From contig JAKEEU010000323.1 of assembly GCA_022616415.1 (NCBI GenBank), positions 24,580 to 88,579 on the forward strand: a DNA stretch of 64,000 nucleotides, in the 5' to 3' direction. The number at the start of each line of letters is the position of its first letter. The stretch's first letter is position 1. The stretch comes from Candidatus Zhuqueibacterota bacterium. Its GTDB lineage: Bacteria; Zhuqueibacterota; Zhuqueibacteria; Zhuqueibacterales; Zhuqueibacteraceae. Under the pieces are notes generated by a model. The model was not told the origin of the DNA and made no database searches. It was given only the letters and a program-made list of their open reading frames with translations. The translations under genes and the position numbers were made by a program. Positions 42,578-51,097 of the stretch are shown here, in pieces.

Positions 42578-44035
42578 TCAGCTCGCGCCGTATCCAAACA
42601 TGACGACGAAAACGGTTTTAACCATAATTTTAAAATCGAGCCAAAGCGACCACTTGTCGATATACTCCATGTCCATCTCCATCCATTTCTCGAAGCCGAT
42701 TTTGTTGCGGCCGCTGACCTGCCAAATGCACGTGAGACCGGGCTTGAGCGAGAGGCGGCGGCGCTGCCACATTTTGTACAGCTCGACTTCGATAGCCAGC
42801 GGCGGGCGCGGTCCGACAAAGCTCATGTCGCCTTTCAGCACGTTGAAAAGCTGCGGCAGCTCGTCCAACGAGAGTTTGCGCAGAATGCGGCCCAACGGCG
42901 TGATGCGCGGGTCGCGCTTAATTTTGAACACCGGGCCGTCCATCTCATTGCTCTTTTCGAGCTCCCGGCGTTTCAATTCCGAATCCACGAACATCGAGCG
43001 GAATTTGTACAATGTGAAAGTTCGCCCGTTCAAGCCGCAGCGCTGTTGCTTGAAAAAAATCGGCCCGCGCGAAGTCAGCTTGATCACCATCGCCAGCAGC
43101 AACATGAGCGGCGAGAGCAAAACCAACATCAGAAACGCCAGCGCAAGGTCAATGACGCGCTTGACGAACAGTTGCCATTCTTTGGCCGCAAACGTCTCAA
43201 ACTCCAGCAGGGGAAAGCCGCTGAAATCGGTTTGCCGCACTTTGGCAATGCGCAAATCGTAAAGATCCATCGAGATGCTGGTCGGAATTCCCTCGCGCTC
43301 GCAAGCCAGCACCGCTTCGTCGATGCGGTTGAGCCAAAGCCGGGGCACGACGAAAATCACCCGGTCGATGACTTTACGATGAATGACGAACGGAATATCC
43401 TGAATCCGTCCGAGCACGCGATAGCCTTCGATCTCCTTGCCGAACATGTCGTGATCGTCGTCGATCAGTCCCACAATCCGCAAACCCCAATTTGCATGGC
43501 TCTTCACCACTTGAATGAACTCGCGGGCGCGGCGACCGGTGCCGACAATCAGGAGATTTACTTGATTATAACCAAGTGCGTGGACATAGTCAAGCAATAA
43601 ATTCAGCAGTTGGCGCTCGACCACCAAAAAGACAACCGTGAGCACCCACATGACGCCGATAAACAAACGGCTGGTGAGCACCATCTTAAAGAGAAAAATC
43701 GGCGTGCCGAGGGCTAATGCCGTCAGCCCGCCGGCAACGACGATGTTCACCAGGGTGTTGGAAAAAGTCTTGGTGCGAAAATCCTTATACGCGCCTTGCG
43801 ACGCCAGCGCGATAATCCACAACGGCAGGTAAAAAGCAATCAGCGCAAAATGATGGCGCGTGAAATACCACCAGCCTTTCAGGTTCGGTGCAATGGCAAA
43901 GGCCATCTCGTCGAATCCATAGGTCCGGCGCAAATGAAAGCTGAAAAAATAGCCCGCCGCAAAGGCGAGAATGATGACAACGCCATCGATGATGACAACC
44001 CAATTACGTAGAAATGCCTGTCTCTCACGGACCAT
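42578..44035 (-). CDS. Undecaprenyl-phosphate sugar phosphotransferase (WbaP/WcaJ-type)
   Basis: A 485-residue PHPT enzyme. The N-terminal part has four or five membrane helices and a CoA-binding-like Rossmann segment (VNLLIVGTGRRAREFIQVV). The C-terminal catalytic domain has KRVIDLALAFLMLVLLSPLM, FFKQQRCGLNGRTFTLYKFR, KLSLDELPQLFNVLKGDMSF and VGPRPP, the Asp-Glu and VGPRP motifs of the family. It transfers sugar-1-phosphate to undecaprenyl phosphate and so starts repeat-unit assembly. GAGG precedes the ATG. The sugar (glucose or galactose) is not fixed by sequence. Confidence 0.94.
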   Translation of the reverse strand: MVRERQAFLRNWVVIIDGVVIILAFAAGYFFSFHLRRTYGFDEMAFAIAPNLKGWWYFTRHHFALIAFYLPLWIIALASQGAYKDFRTKTFSNTLVNIVVAGGLTALALGTPIFLFKMVLTSRLFIGVMWVLTVVFLVVERQLLNLLLDYVHALGYNQVNLLIVGTGRRAREFIQVVKSHANWGLRIVGLIDDDHDMFGKEIEGYRVLGRIQDIPFVIHRKVIDRVIFVVPRLWLNRIDEAVLACEREGIPTSISMDLYDLRIAKVRQTDFSGFPLLEFETFAAKEWQLFVKRVIDLALAFLMLVLLSPLMLLLAMVIKLTSRGPIFFKQQRCGLNGRTFTLYKFRSMFVDSELKRRELEKSNEMDGPVFKIKRDPRITPLGRILRKLSLDELPQLFNVLKGDMSFVGPRPPLAIEVELYKMWQRRRLSLKPGLTCIWQVSGRNKIGFEKWMEMDMEYIDKWSLWLDFKIMVKTVFVVMFGYGAS

Positions 44036-44127
44036 TTCATACCTCGCCTGGCGTTATATCCTCAAGGGCTTGAGCGCCCCAACTTGTCCGAATCGGCAAG
44101 GATTTTTGCAAATTCTTCAACACCGTC

Positions 44128-45084
44128 TTATTTAAGGCGATGCGCCTCTTTGAACCACTCGACAAAAAGCCGGACACCCTGCTCGATATTCGTGCTTGGT
44201 TGATAGCCAAGCTCGCGTTGCGCCCGCGTGACATCGGCATACGTAATCGGCACGTCGCCGGGTTGCAGAGGCAGACGCTCAATGCGCGCTTCCATGTCGA
44301 GGTTCTTCGCGATCAAATCGATCAAGCTGCGCAGCTCGATCGTGCGCGATTCGCCGAGATTATAAATATGATAGCTCGAACAATGCGCGAGCGCGAGACA
44401 AACGCCGTCGATAATGTCGGTAATAAACGTGTAATCACGCTTGGTGGTGCCGTCGCCAAACATCGGCACTTTCTGGCCCGCCGCAATCAGTTGCGTAAAC
44501 TTGTGAATGGCCATATCCGGACGCTGCCGCGGGCCATAAACGGTGAAAAAACGCAAGCAACTGACTTTCAAGCCGTGCAGGCGGTGATAGGTGTAAGCGA
44601 TAAGCTCGCCGGCCTTTTTGGTGGCGGCGTACGGGCTGATCGGATTGTCCACCGCATCATCTTCCGAGAACGGCACTTTGCGATTATCGCCGTAAACGGA
44701 AGAGGTCGAGCCGAAAATAAATTTGGGGATTTCGTGCTGCCGCGCCAATTCCAAAAGCTGCATGGTGCCGAGCACGTTCACCTGTTCGTAGAGCAGCGGT
44801 TTCGCGATCGAAGGCCGCACGCCGGCGCGCGCCGCCAAGTGAATGACGGCGTCAAAAGAATGCTTGCTGAAAATTTGCTGCAGACGTTCGAGATCGAGAA
44901 TATCGGCTTCGATCAAAGTGAATCCCCGGCTTTGCAAAAGCGGCTCGACGTTTCGCCGCTTGAAGCGCGGATCGTAATAATCGTTGAAATTATCGACGGC
45001 CACCAAAGTGTGGCCCTGTGCAAGCAGGCGCTCGCACAAATGTGAGCCGATGAATCCGGCCCCGCCCGTGACCAAATAATTCAT
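44128..45084 (-). CDS. UDP-sugar 4-epimerase (UDP-glucuronate or UDP-GlcNAc type)
   Basis: A 318-residue extended SDR with VTGGAGFIGSHLCERLL, HLAARAGVRPS, GSTSSVYGDN and SPYAATKKAGE (catalytic Tyr and Lys), and RFFTVYGPRQRPDMA, which is typical of UDP-glucuronate 4-epimerases and relatives. It interconverts gluco- and galacto-configured UDP sugars using bound NAD. With ugd two genes downstream, UDP-galacturonate is a likely product. It starts 8 nt after the tyrosine kinase stop. Confidence 0.92.
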   Translation of the reverse strand: MNYLVTGGAGFIGSHLCERLLAQGHTLVAVDNFNDYYDPRFKRRNVEPLLQSRGFTLIEADILDLERLQQIFSKHSFDAVIHLAARAGVRPSIAKPLLYEQVNVLGTMQLLELARQHEIPKFIFGSTSSVYGDNRKVPFSEDDAVDNPISPYAATKKAGELIAYTYHRLHGLKVSCLRFFTVYGPRQRPDMAIHKFTQLIAAGQKVPMFGDGTTKRDYTFITDIIDGVCLALAHCSSYHIYNLGESRTIELRSLIDLIAKNLDMEARIERLPLQPGDVPITYADVTRAQRELGYQPSTNIEQGVRLFVEWFKEAHRLK

Positions 45085-45092
45085 AACCAGCC

Positions 45093-47441
45093 TTAATAAT
45101 GATAGTAGCTATAACCCTCATGCGCCAAATCGACCGTGGTGCCGTTCAAAATCACGCCGATGATTTTGGCTTCGAGATTTTGAAACAGCTCCAGTTTTTG
45201 CCGCGCCACTTCGCGGTGGGTTTTCCCAGCCCGCACGACGATGGTTACGCCGTCCACCTGCGTGCCGAGCACCACGGCGTCGGTCGCCGCGTTCAACGGC
45301 GGCGTGTCAAAAATAATAATGTCAAATTTTCGCCGCATTTCATCGAGAAAACGGCGCATTTGCAGCGAGCCAAGCAACTCGGAAGGATTGGGCACCAACG
45401 AGCCGCAACTGATCATCCACAAGTTGGGAATATGGGTTTCGTTGATGATGTCGGAGCCGAGAACCTGGCCGCAAAGAAAGTTGCTGAATCCCGGCTCTTT
45501 GGGCACGCCGAAGGTGTTGTGCTGGACGCCCCGTCGCAAATCGGTGTCGACCAGCAGCGTGCTCGTCTTCTGCTGCGCCAGCGTAATGCTGAAATTAGCC
45601 GCAGTGAAGGACTTGCCATCGCCGGGCGCCGTCGACGTCAGCACCAAAGTCTGGACGCGACCAACCTTCTTGTTGTAAATAATGCTCGTACGCAGCGAGC
45701 GATACGCCTCGCTGATCGGCGTCGGCGAAAAATCGTGCGTCACCAACTGCTGGTCGATCATCTTCGCTTTTTCCTGGTCTTGAAAATCGAAGACGTTGTC
45801 GAAGCCGATCTGCGGAATGGCGCCGAGCACGTTGAGCTTCAAATGGCTTTTGATGTCATTGACGGTTTTGATCGTGCGGTCCGACAACTCCCAAATGATA
45901 ACGATGAAAATGCCGAAAATAAAACCGAAGACGCCACCGCCCGCGGCTTTAGCTCGCTTGTTGCTGTTGATCGGCAGTTCCGGCTCAATGGCGGGGTCCA
46001 AAATGTCGATGGTTTCGATTTTTGAGGCTTGCTCAAGGCGGGCCTTTTGATAAGCCGACAAGGCTTGCGCGTAGATATCGGCTTTCTGTTGGTTTTCCCG
46101 TTGCAGATCCGCCAACTCAATCTTTTCTCCGGTAAGCTGTTCAAAACTAGCTCTGAGCTGGCTTAATTCCGCGCCTTTTTGCGTGATGTCGCGCTCCAGG
46201 GTGGTCAATCGCGTCCGCGCCAAGTCTTCAATCCGGTTGTGGAGTTTATCAATTTCGCCCTGCAGCTCTCTCGCACGCGTGGCAGAGGCGGAGACGCGAG
46301 TGACGACGTCATCCCATTCTTTTTCCAAGCTTTCAAGGCGCGTGCGATTCAGAGCCATGATGGCGTTATTTTCGAAGACTTTGTGGTTGGCGATGGTTTT
46401 GAAAACCAGCCACCGTGTTTCTAACGTCTGGCGGTCTTCAGGATCAGCCGGCGAAGACGATAGCGCGCCCAACTGCCCCAATAAATCTTTTAACGACTCG
46501 CGATAACTTTTCAAGTCAGTAAGCTCGCGATCCACCGTGTTTCGTCGCGACACTTTATCCTGAAAAGCGATGTCCGAGCCGCTGGTTGAGCGCTGTAGGG
46601 CGTATTTAAATTTCTCATTCGAGGCCTCCAGATCGGCTTTTGCCCTGTCCATCTGAGCCTCTAAAATTTTGAGTTGTTCCGCTTTGTTGCCTTCCGCGGT
46701 AGACTGGCTCTCCTGCACCACAACGCTGGCCAAACTGTTGACGGTTTGAGTAACGACATAAGGGTCGCTGTCTCGCAGCGTGACCTGCATCATCGTGGGA
46801 TCCGGCATCTCCACGCGAATGCGATTTTGCAGCGATTTCACGGCTGAGCGAAAACCGCTAATATTGAACACGACTTCCGGAGGAAAGGAGCTTGTCTTGC
46901 TCGCCAGTTGAAAACTGAAGCCGTTGATGGTTACCGTATCTAAAGTCGCAGCGATCACGTCGCCCCGGCGCAATTCCATCTCTTTGCCGCTCTCCTCGGC
47001 CAGCCGGCTCAGCACAAAATCCCCCTTGCCGGAGAAGCGCAAAATGTAACGGCCAGGAATCGGGTTGCTGCTGCTCGTAAATTTGGCAAAAACCTGTTTG
47101 CGGAAAATTTGGTTTTCCGGATCCTCTTGTTGCGCGATGGAAAGCACCAGCCCGAGCTCGGATACCACGCGCTCGCTAAAGCTGCGACTGCTGATCTTCT
47201 GGTAACGCGCAGCCATCAGCGTGCCATCATTGCCGACGTAACTCGTAAAGCGGATCGCGGCGGTGGCTTCGTAGACCGGCTTTTCCTGTTTGACGTAGAT
47301 CACCCATGGCACGGCGACGACGACAGCGGTAATCGCCACCACCCACCAACGTTTTTTGAGCGCCTTCCAATAGCGGGAGATATCAACCTTCTGCCCTTCC
47401 TGGGCAGCGCCGTCCTCGAAAACGTAAGCATCAAGATCCAT
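45093..47441 (-). CDS. Wzc-like polysaccharide co-polymerase and tyrosine autokinase
   Basis: A 782-residue inner-membrane protein. An N-terminal Wzz domain with a first helix near 33-52 and a second near 500-520 flank a long coiled-coil periplasmic part. The cytoplasmic BY-kinase has Walker A TSTAPGDGKSFTAANF (near 600-615), Walker A' LLVDTDLRRG and Walker B IIIFDTPPLNA. The C-terminus EGYSYYHY is a tyrosine cluster for autophosphorylation. Such proteins control chain length and export with Wza. A GTG at 47453 is an alternative start. Confidence 0.95.
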   Translation of the reverse strand: MDLDAYVFEDGAAQEGQKVDISRYWKALKKRWWVVAITAVVVAVPWVIYVKQEKPVYEATAAIRFTSYVGNDGTLMAARYQKISSRSFSERVVSELGLVLSIAQQEDPENQIFRKQVFAKFTSSSNPIPGRYILRFSGKGDFVLSRLAEESGKEMELRRGDVIAATLDTVTINGFSFQLASKTSSFPPEVVFNISGFRSAVKSLQNRIRVEMPDPTMMQVTLRDSDPYVVTQTVNSLASVVVQESQSTAEGNKAEQLKILEAQMDRAKADLEASNEKFKYALQRSTSGSDIAFQDKVSRRNTVDRELTDLKSYRESLKDLLGQLGALSSSPADPEDRQTLETRWLVFKTIANHKVFENNAIMALNRTRLESLEKEWDDVVTRVSASATRARELQGEIDKLHNRIEDLARTRLTTLERDITQKGAELSQLRASFEQLTGEKIELADLQRENQQKADIYAQALSAYQKARLEQASKIETIDILDPAIEPELPINSNKRAKAAGGGVFGFIFGIFIVIIWELSDRTIKTVNDIKSHLKLNVLGAIPQIGFDNVFDFQDQEKAKMIDQQLVTHDFSPTPISEAYRSLRTSIIYNKKVGRVQTLVLTSTAPGDGKSFTAANFSITLAQQKTSTLLVDTDLRRGVQHNTFGVPKEPGFSNFLCGQVLGSDIINETHIPNLWMISCGSLVPNPSELLGSLQMRRFLDEMRRKFDIIIFDTPPLNAATDAVVLGTQVDGVTIVVRAGKTHREVARQKLELFQNLEAKIIGVILNGTTVDLAHEGYSYYHY

Positions 47442-47473
47442 ATTTGCCCACACTCAAGAGCTGACTTGATTTT

Positions 47474-48208
47474 TCATTGTGTGCGATCTTTGACCTGAAA
47501 ATAAAGCAAGACAACCGACGCGGTTAACGTCACATAATCCACAACGTGTCGAAAATTGAAGCGCGAGACCGCGGGCAAATAGATTTGGTCGCCGGAACGA
47601 ACCCCAAGCTGTTCGAGTGAATGTCCCCGTTCAAAACTTTCCAAGAGATTGTTGATGACGACCTTCCCGCTGCGCTCGACGTACATTTTCTTGACATCCA
47701 CGTCGCTGCTCGGACCGCCAGCTTTACCGATCAAACTCCAGAGCGACTCCTTGGGCTCGATCAAATAAGATCCCGGTTTGTTGACGGCGCCCAAGATGGT
47801 GACACGAATGAGCGGCGAGGACATCACGCGTATTCCACGGATGCGCAAACTGTCTTCGATCGCTCGCGCCAAGCTTTTGCGCGTATGTCCGGACGCGCGC
47901 ATCTCTCCGATCACCGGCAATACGAAGTTGCCTCGGCTGTCAATGATGAAATCGTCGTTGAGACCCAAATTTTGCACGCTGCCTTGATCGGCGACGCTGA
48001 TATCGCGCCAAACCATGACGCGAACACCGTCGCCGGGCGTAAATTCCCCGGTGGTTGAAGACAAATCGCTCGTTCTACGGCTATATACTTCCAAACCTTT
48101 GGCGTTGGTTTTGGATTGAGCCGTGACAAGGGGCGGCGCGACCAACAACGCGCTCACCCCCAAGGTGATCAAGCTCGCAACAAAAGAATACTGGCGTTGA
48201 GTTTGCAT
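47474..48208 (-). CDS. Wza-like polysaccharide export protein (SLBB/PES domains)
   Basis: A 244-residue secreted protein with a signal peptide (about 1-30, cleavage after VTAQ) and no lipobox Cys. The FTPGDGVRVMVWRD segment begins the polysaccharide export domain, ILGAVNKPGSYLIEPKES begins an SLBB domain, and a final hydrophobic stretch (VDYVTLTASVVLLYF) could be an outer-membrane anchor helix as in Wza. It is shorter than Wza of enteric bacteria (one SLBB only). AGGAAG precedes the ATG. Confidence 0.9.
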   Translation of the reverse strand: MQTQRQYSFVASLITLGVSALLVAPPLVTAQSKTNAKGLEVYSRRTSDLSSTTGEFTPGDGVRVMVWRDISVADQGSVQNLGLNDDFIIDSRGNFVLPVIGEMRASGHTRKSLARAIEDSLRIRGIRVMSSPLIRVTILGAVNKPGSYLIEPKESLWSLIGKAGGPSSDVDVKKMYVERSGKVVINNLLESFERGHSLEQLGVRSGDQIYLPAVSRFNFRHVVDYVTLTASVVLLYFQVKDRTQ

Positions 48209-48364
48209 ATAAGGAGCTTCCTAATAAATTGATGGCAAAGCAATAATTTAAAAAACAACCTGATAGAGAAAATTTTTCGCTTGGTCAATATCATTCAATA
48301 CCTCAAAGCGAACAATTTTGCGCAAAGCCATGTCAGCATTTTTAGCGCTATCAGGCTTTGCCGA

Positions 48365-48393
48365 ATTATCCGGACGGGCTGCGTCCGGATAAT
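48365..48393. repeat. ATTATCCGGAC hairpin after the STAS gene
   Basis: ATTATCCGGAC (48365-48375) and GTCCGGATAAT (48383-48393) form an 11-bp perfect stem around GGGCTGC. It lies 3 nt after the STAS gene stop, with no T-run, in the 188-nt gap before the Wza-like gene. It may protect mRNA ends or weakly terminate. Confidence 0.7.
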
Positions 48394-48396
48394 CGT

Positions 48397-49122
48397 TCAC
48401 CGCGAGCGATAGAACCGGTAACGCTGCTCCTTGGTGGCGAGGTTCAAAATTCTGAGCGTTTGATACACCTTCCACCAGCTTACCTTGGTGAAGCCAAACC
48501 TCTCCGTATTCAGCTCCTGGCGAATTTTCCAGGCGCCTAAAGTGGGATTTCCGATGACAATCGCTTTGATTTTTTCGGTAAAAGGGAGGGCGTGTTCGTT
48601 GAGTTTGGGTCGAGTGAAAGCGGGCCGGGATTTGGTCCGCGCACCTTCGCCATCGCGCCGACCCGCAGCCCGACTCACGGGAGGAGGTGTCACAACCGCT
48701 TCACGAGCGCCATTTTCCGCCGCCGGAAACGTCTGTATAAAACTCTTGGTGATATCCAACCCGATGGACAAATCGAAATCGTCGATAGCTTCTTCGATAT
48801 TGTCGTAGCATTCCAGAATGCGATTGAACTCGAGCATTTCGAACACGTCGTACACTTCCGGCATCATTTGCACGAGCTTCAAATCGCCGCCGTTTTCACG
48901 TATGCCTTTGATTTCGCCGACGAAAACACCCCAACCGGCGGAGCTAACGTAATTGACCTGCCCCATGTCCACGATGAGATGGAACATGCCCTGCTTGAGC
49001 ACGGCCGTCATTTCCCGCAACATCTCGGAGCAGGTTTGAGTATCGATATAGCCTTTAACCCGGAGCAACGCCACGTCGCGACGAGCGCCCACCTTGCTTA
49101 AAGAAATTTGAATTCCTTCCAT
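48397..49122 (-). CDS. STAS-domain regulator with helix-turn-helix-like C-terminus
   Basis: A 241-residue protein. The first 110 residues form a STAS domain of the anti-sigma factor antagonist type: VALLRVKGYIDTQTCSEML, HLIVDMGQVNYVSSAGWGVF with the phosphorylatable Ser60/Ser61. A proline-rich linker (about 125-165) leads to a 70-residue C-terminal part, EKIKAIVIGNPTLGAWKIRQ then FGFTKVSWWKVYQTLRIL, which looks like a winged-helix or transposase-type HTH. It is first in the exopolysaccharide operon, so it is the best candidate regulator. The fusion is unusual. Confidence 0.8.
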   Translation of the reverse strand: MEGIQISLSKVGARRDVALLRVKGYIDTQTCSEMLREMTAVLKQGMFHLIVDMGQVNYVSSAGWGVFVGEIKGIRENGGDLKLVQMMPEVYDVFEMLEFNRILECYDNIEEAIDDFDLSIGLDITKSFIQTFPAAENGAREAVVTPPPVSRAAGRRDGEGARTKSRPAFTRPKLNEHALPFTEKIKAIVIGNPTLGAWKIRQELNTERFGFTKVSWWKVYQTLRILNLATKEQRYRFYRSR

Positions 49123-49138
49123 AATTTCAGCCTTCTGT

Positions 49139-49216
49139 AAACGCAGACGACGAACGAGAATCTTGCAAGCTCGGCCTTTGCGTTCTTAATCCTGCCGTTC
49201 CCTGGAGTCTGCGTTT
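49139..49216. promoter_or_regulatory. Leader inverted repeat before the exopolysaccharide operon
   Basis: AAACGCAGAC (49139-49148) and GTCTGCGTTT (49207-49216) are perfect 10-bp complements 58 nt apart, ending 16 nt before the STAS start. They may fold the 5' leader. The rest of the 372-nt gap (49123-49494) shows no ORF; a weak sigma-54-like TGGCAT-N5-TTGG lies at 49292-49307 on the minus strand. Confidence 0.4.
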
Positions 49217-49494
49217 CTGTGCACGTCCCTGGTTTGCAACAGTTTCTTACAGCCGTGGGCCGATGGCCGCAGGCGTCGCAACAATGTAACAACCAAATCC
49301 TATGCCAAATTTGGGCCAAGCGCGGCGGCGCTGCCGGATCGGAAAAACAGAAGCTTAATGCGGTGATTTATAGAATTCCTGAGGAACGGTTGTTTTAATA
49401 TGTCCACCCGGAAACAACTTGTTTACAATTGATACAACCGAAATGAAGTTTTCATGTCGCCTTCCGATTGCGTAATAAAACAAGCATAAATTTA

Positions 49495-50982
49495 TTATCG
49501 TTTGCGGCGTGCCACCAAGCGCGCATACAACTTCGTATATTTCTCCGCCGCCGCTTCCCAGGAGTAATCCTGCTTCATCGCATTTTTCATCAGTTTGGCC
49601 CAGCGCTTTTTGTCTTGAAAAACCTTAATAGCGCGTTCGATCGCTTTCAGCATATCGTCCGCGTCGTATTTTTTGAAAACGAAACCGCTGCCGTTTTCAG
49701 TGCGCGGATCGTAATTTTGTACCGTTTCGGCCAAGCCGCCGGCGGCGTGAACAATAGGGATGTTGCCATAGCGCATCGCCTGAATCTGGCCGAGGCCGCA
49801 CGGCTCATAGCGCGACGGCTTGAGCAGCATATCGGCGCCGGCTTGAATAAGGTGCGCCAGCGCGTTGTCAAAACGCAGCGTCACGCTAAGCTGGCGCGGG
49901 TACTTTTTGGCAAGCCGCGCGAGCATCTTGTGATATTTCTCATCGCCGGTTCCGAGCACAACCATCTGCGCGCCCAACGCCACCAGACGATCATATCCTT
50001 CGTCGACGAGTTCAAGCCCCATGGTGTCATCGAGGCGGGAGATTATGGCGAGGAGCGGTGTCTCTTCGCTAAACGCCAAGCCGAGACGGGTGAGCAACGC
50101 CTGTTTGTTGAGAGCTTTTAGAGCCAAATCGGCAGCCGAATAGGGGTTGGGGATAAACTTGTCATTCGCAGGATTCCATTCGGCGTAGTCGACGCCATTC
50201 GCAATGCCGTGTAAATCGTTGCGGCGGGCTTGCAACACGCCCTCGAGGCCCATGCCATGTTCAGCGTTTTGTTGAATATCTTTGGCATAAGTCAGGCTGA
50301 CGGTGCTAAGTGTATCGGCGGTGAGCAAGCCGGCTTTGAGGAAATTAAACTTGCCGTAAAACTCCAGCGTGCTGCCGGAGTAAAACATATCTTGCGGCAG
50401 GCCGGCCTTTTGCACGACGGCGGCTTCAAAGATTCCCTGATCCGCCAGGTTATGCACCGACAACAAAACCGGAATGTCTTTGAAAAACGGATCGTCTTTA
50501 TAAATGGTTTTCAAATAAACCGGAATCAACGCCGTTTGCCAATCGTTGCAATGAATCAAATCCGGCTGCCACTGCAACAGCTTCAAAGTTTCCAAACAGC
50601 CGCGGCAAAAAAAGATGAATCGCTCGGCATTATCGGCGTAATCCTGGCCGGCGCTATTCTGATAAAGCCCGTCGCGGTCAAAGAATTGCTTGTGATAGAG
50701 CAAATAGATTTGCACTTTCGAGTCGGGCAAGAACGACGACTTGCTGCTCGCCTTTACAAGCTGCCCGCCAACCGGAACGGCCATGTCTTTCAACCGGATT
50801 ACATCGCGCAAGGTGAACTTGCGCTCGTTGACGGCGCGATAATTCGGCATCATCATGCGCATGTCGTGTCCCCGCTCCTTCAATGCTTTGGGCAAGGCCC
50901 CGGACACTTCAGCAAGACCGCCGGTTTTGGCAAAAGGTGAAACTTCCGGAGAGACAAAAAAAATCTTAAACTTGTTTTTCAT
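49495..50982 (-). CDS. glgA: Glycogen synthase-like GT5 glucosyltransferase
   Basis: A 495-residue GT-B enzyme of GT5: VSPEVSPFAKTGGLAEVSGA with the ADP-glucose-binding Lys19, HCNDWQTALIPVYLK, and SRYEPCGLGQIQAMRYGNIP with the catalytic Glu and Cys region. In the usual SRLxxQKG segment it reads ISRLDDTMGLELV, so the active-site Lys is Met321. It transfers glucose from ADP- or UDP-glucose to an alpha-1,4-glucan. It lies with galT upstream, pointing to hexose storage and supply. The Lys change could alter activity. Confidence 0.9.
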   Translation of the reverse strand: MKNKFKIFFVSPEVSPFAKTGGLAEVSGALPKALKERGHDMRMMMPNYRAVNERKFTLRDVIRLKDMAVPVGGQLVKASSKSSFLPDSKVQIYLLYHKQFFDRDGLYQNSAGQDYADNAERFIFFCRGCLETLKLLQWQPDLIHCNDWQTALIPVYLKTIYKDDPFFKDIPVLLSVHNLADQGIFEAAVVQKAGLPQDMFYSGSTLEFYGKFNFLKAGLLTADTLSTVSLTYAKDIQQNAEHGMGLEGVLQARRNDLHGIANGVDYAEWNPANDKFIPNPYSAADLALKALNKQALLTRLGLAFSEETPLLAIISRLDDTMGLELVDEGYDRLVALGAQMVVLGTGDEKYHKMLARLAKKYPRQLSVTLRFDNALAHLIQAGADMLLKPSRYEPCGLGQIQAMRYGNIPIVHAAGGLAETVQNYDPRTENGSGFVFKKYDADDMLKAIERAIKVFQDKKRWAKLMKNAMKQDYSWEAAAEKYTKLYARLVARRKR

Positions 50983-51019
50983 ATTACCACGGATTCCGAC
51001 TGATCGCTTGATCTTAATG

Positions 51020-51097
51020 GCTCAATGCAGTAGCAGTCGGCAGCAGCAGGAGCAGTAACAGCTCAACATTTAGCGCTACTGCCACTGCCAACTGCGG
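51020..51097. repeat. GCAGTAGCAGT microrepeat
   Basis: AGCAGT and GGCAGCAGCAGG words (51031-51058) face CTACTGCCACTGCCAACTGC (51076-51095) in inverse orientation. The array fills the gap between galT and glgA. Confidence 0.6.

Noticed and set aside
49292..49307. Sigma-54-like site before the exopolysaccharide operon
   Set aside because: TGGCAT-N5-TTGG lacks the GC of the -12 element, so it is mentioned only as a weak candidate.
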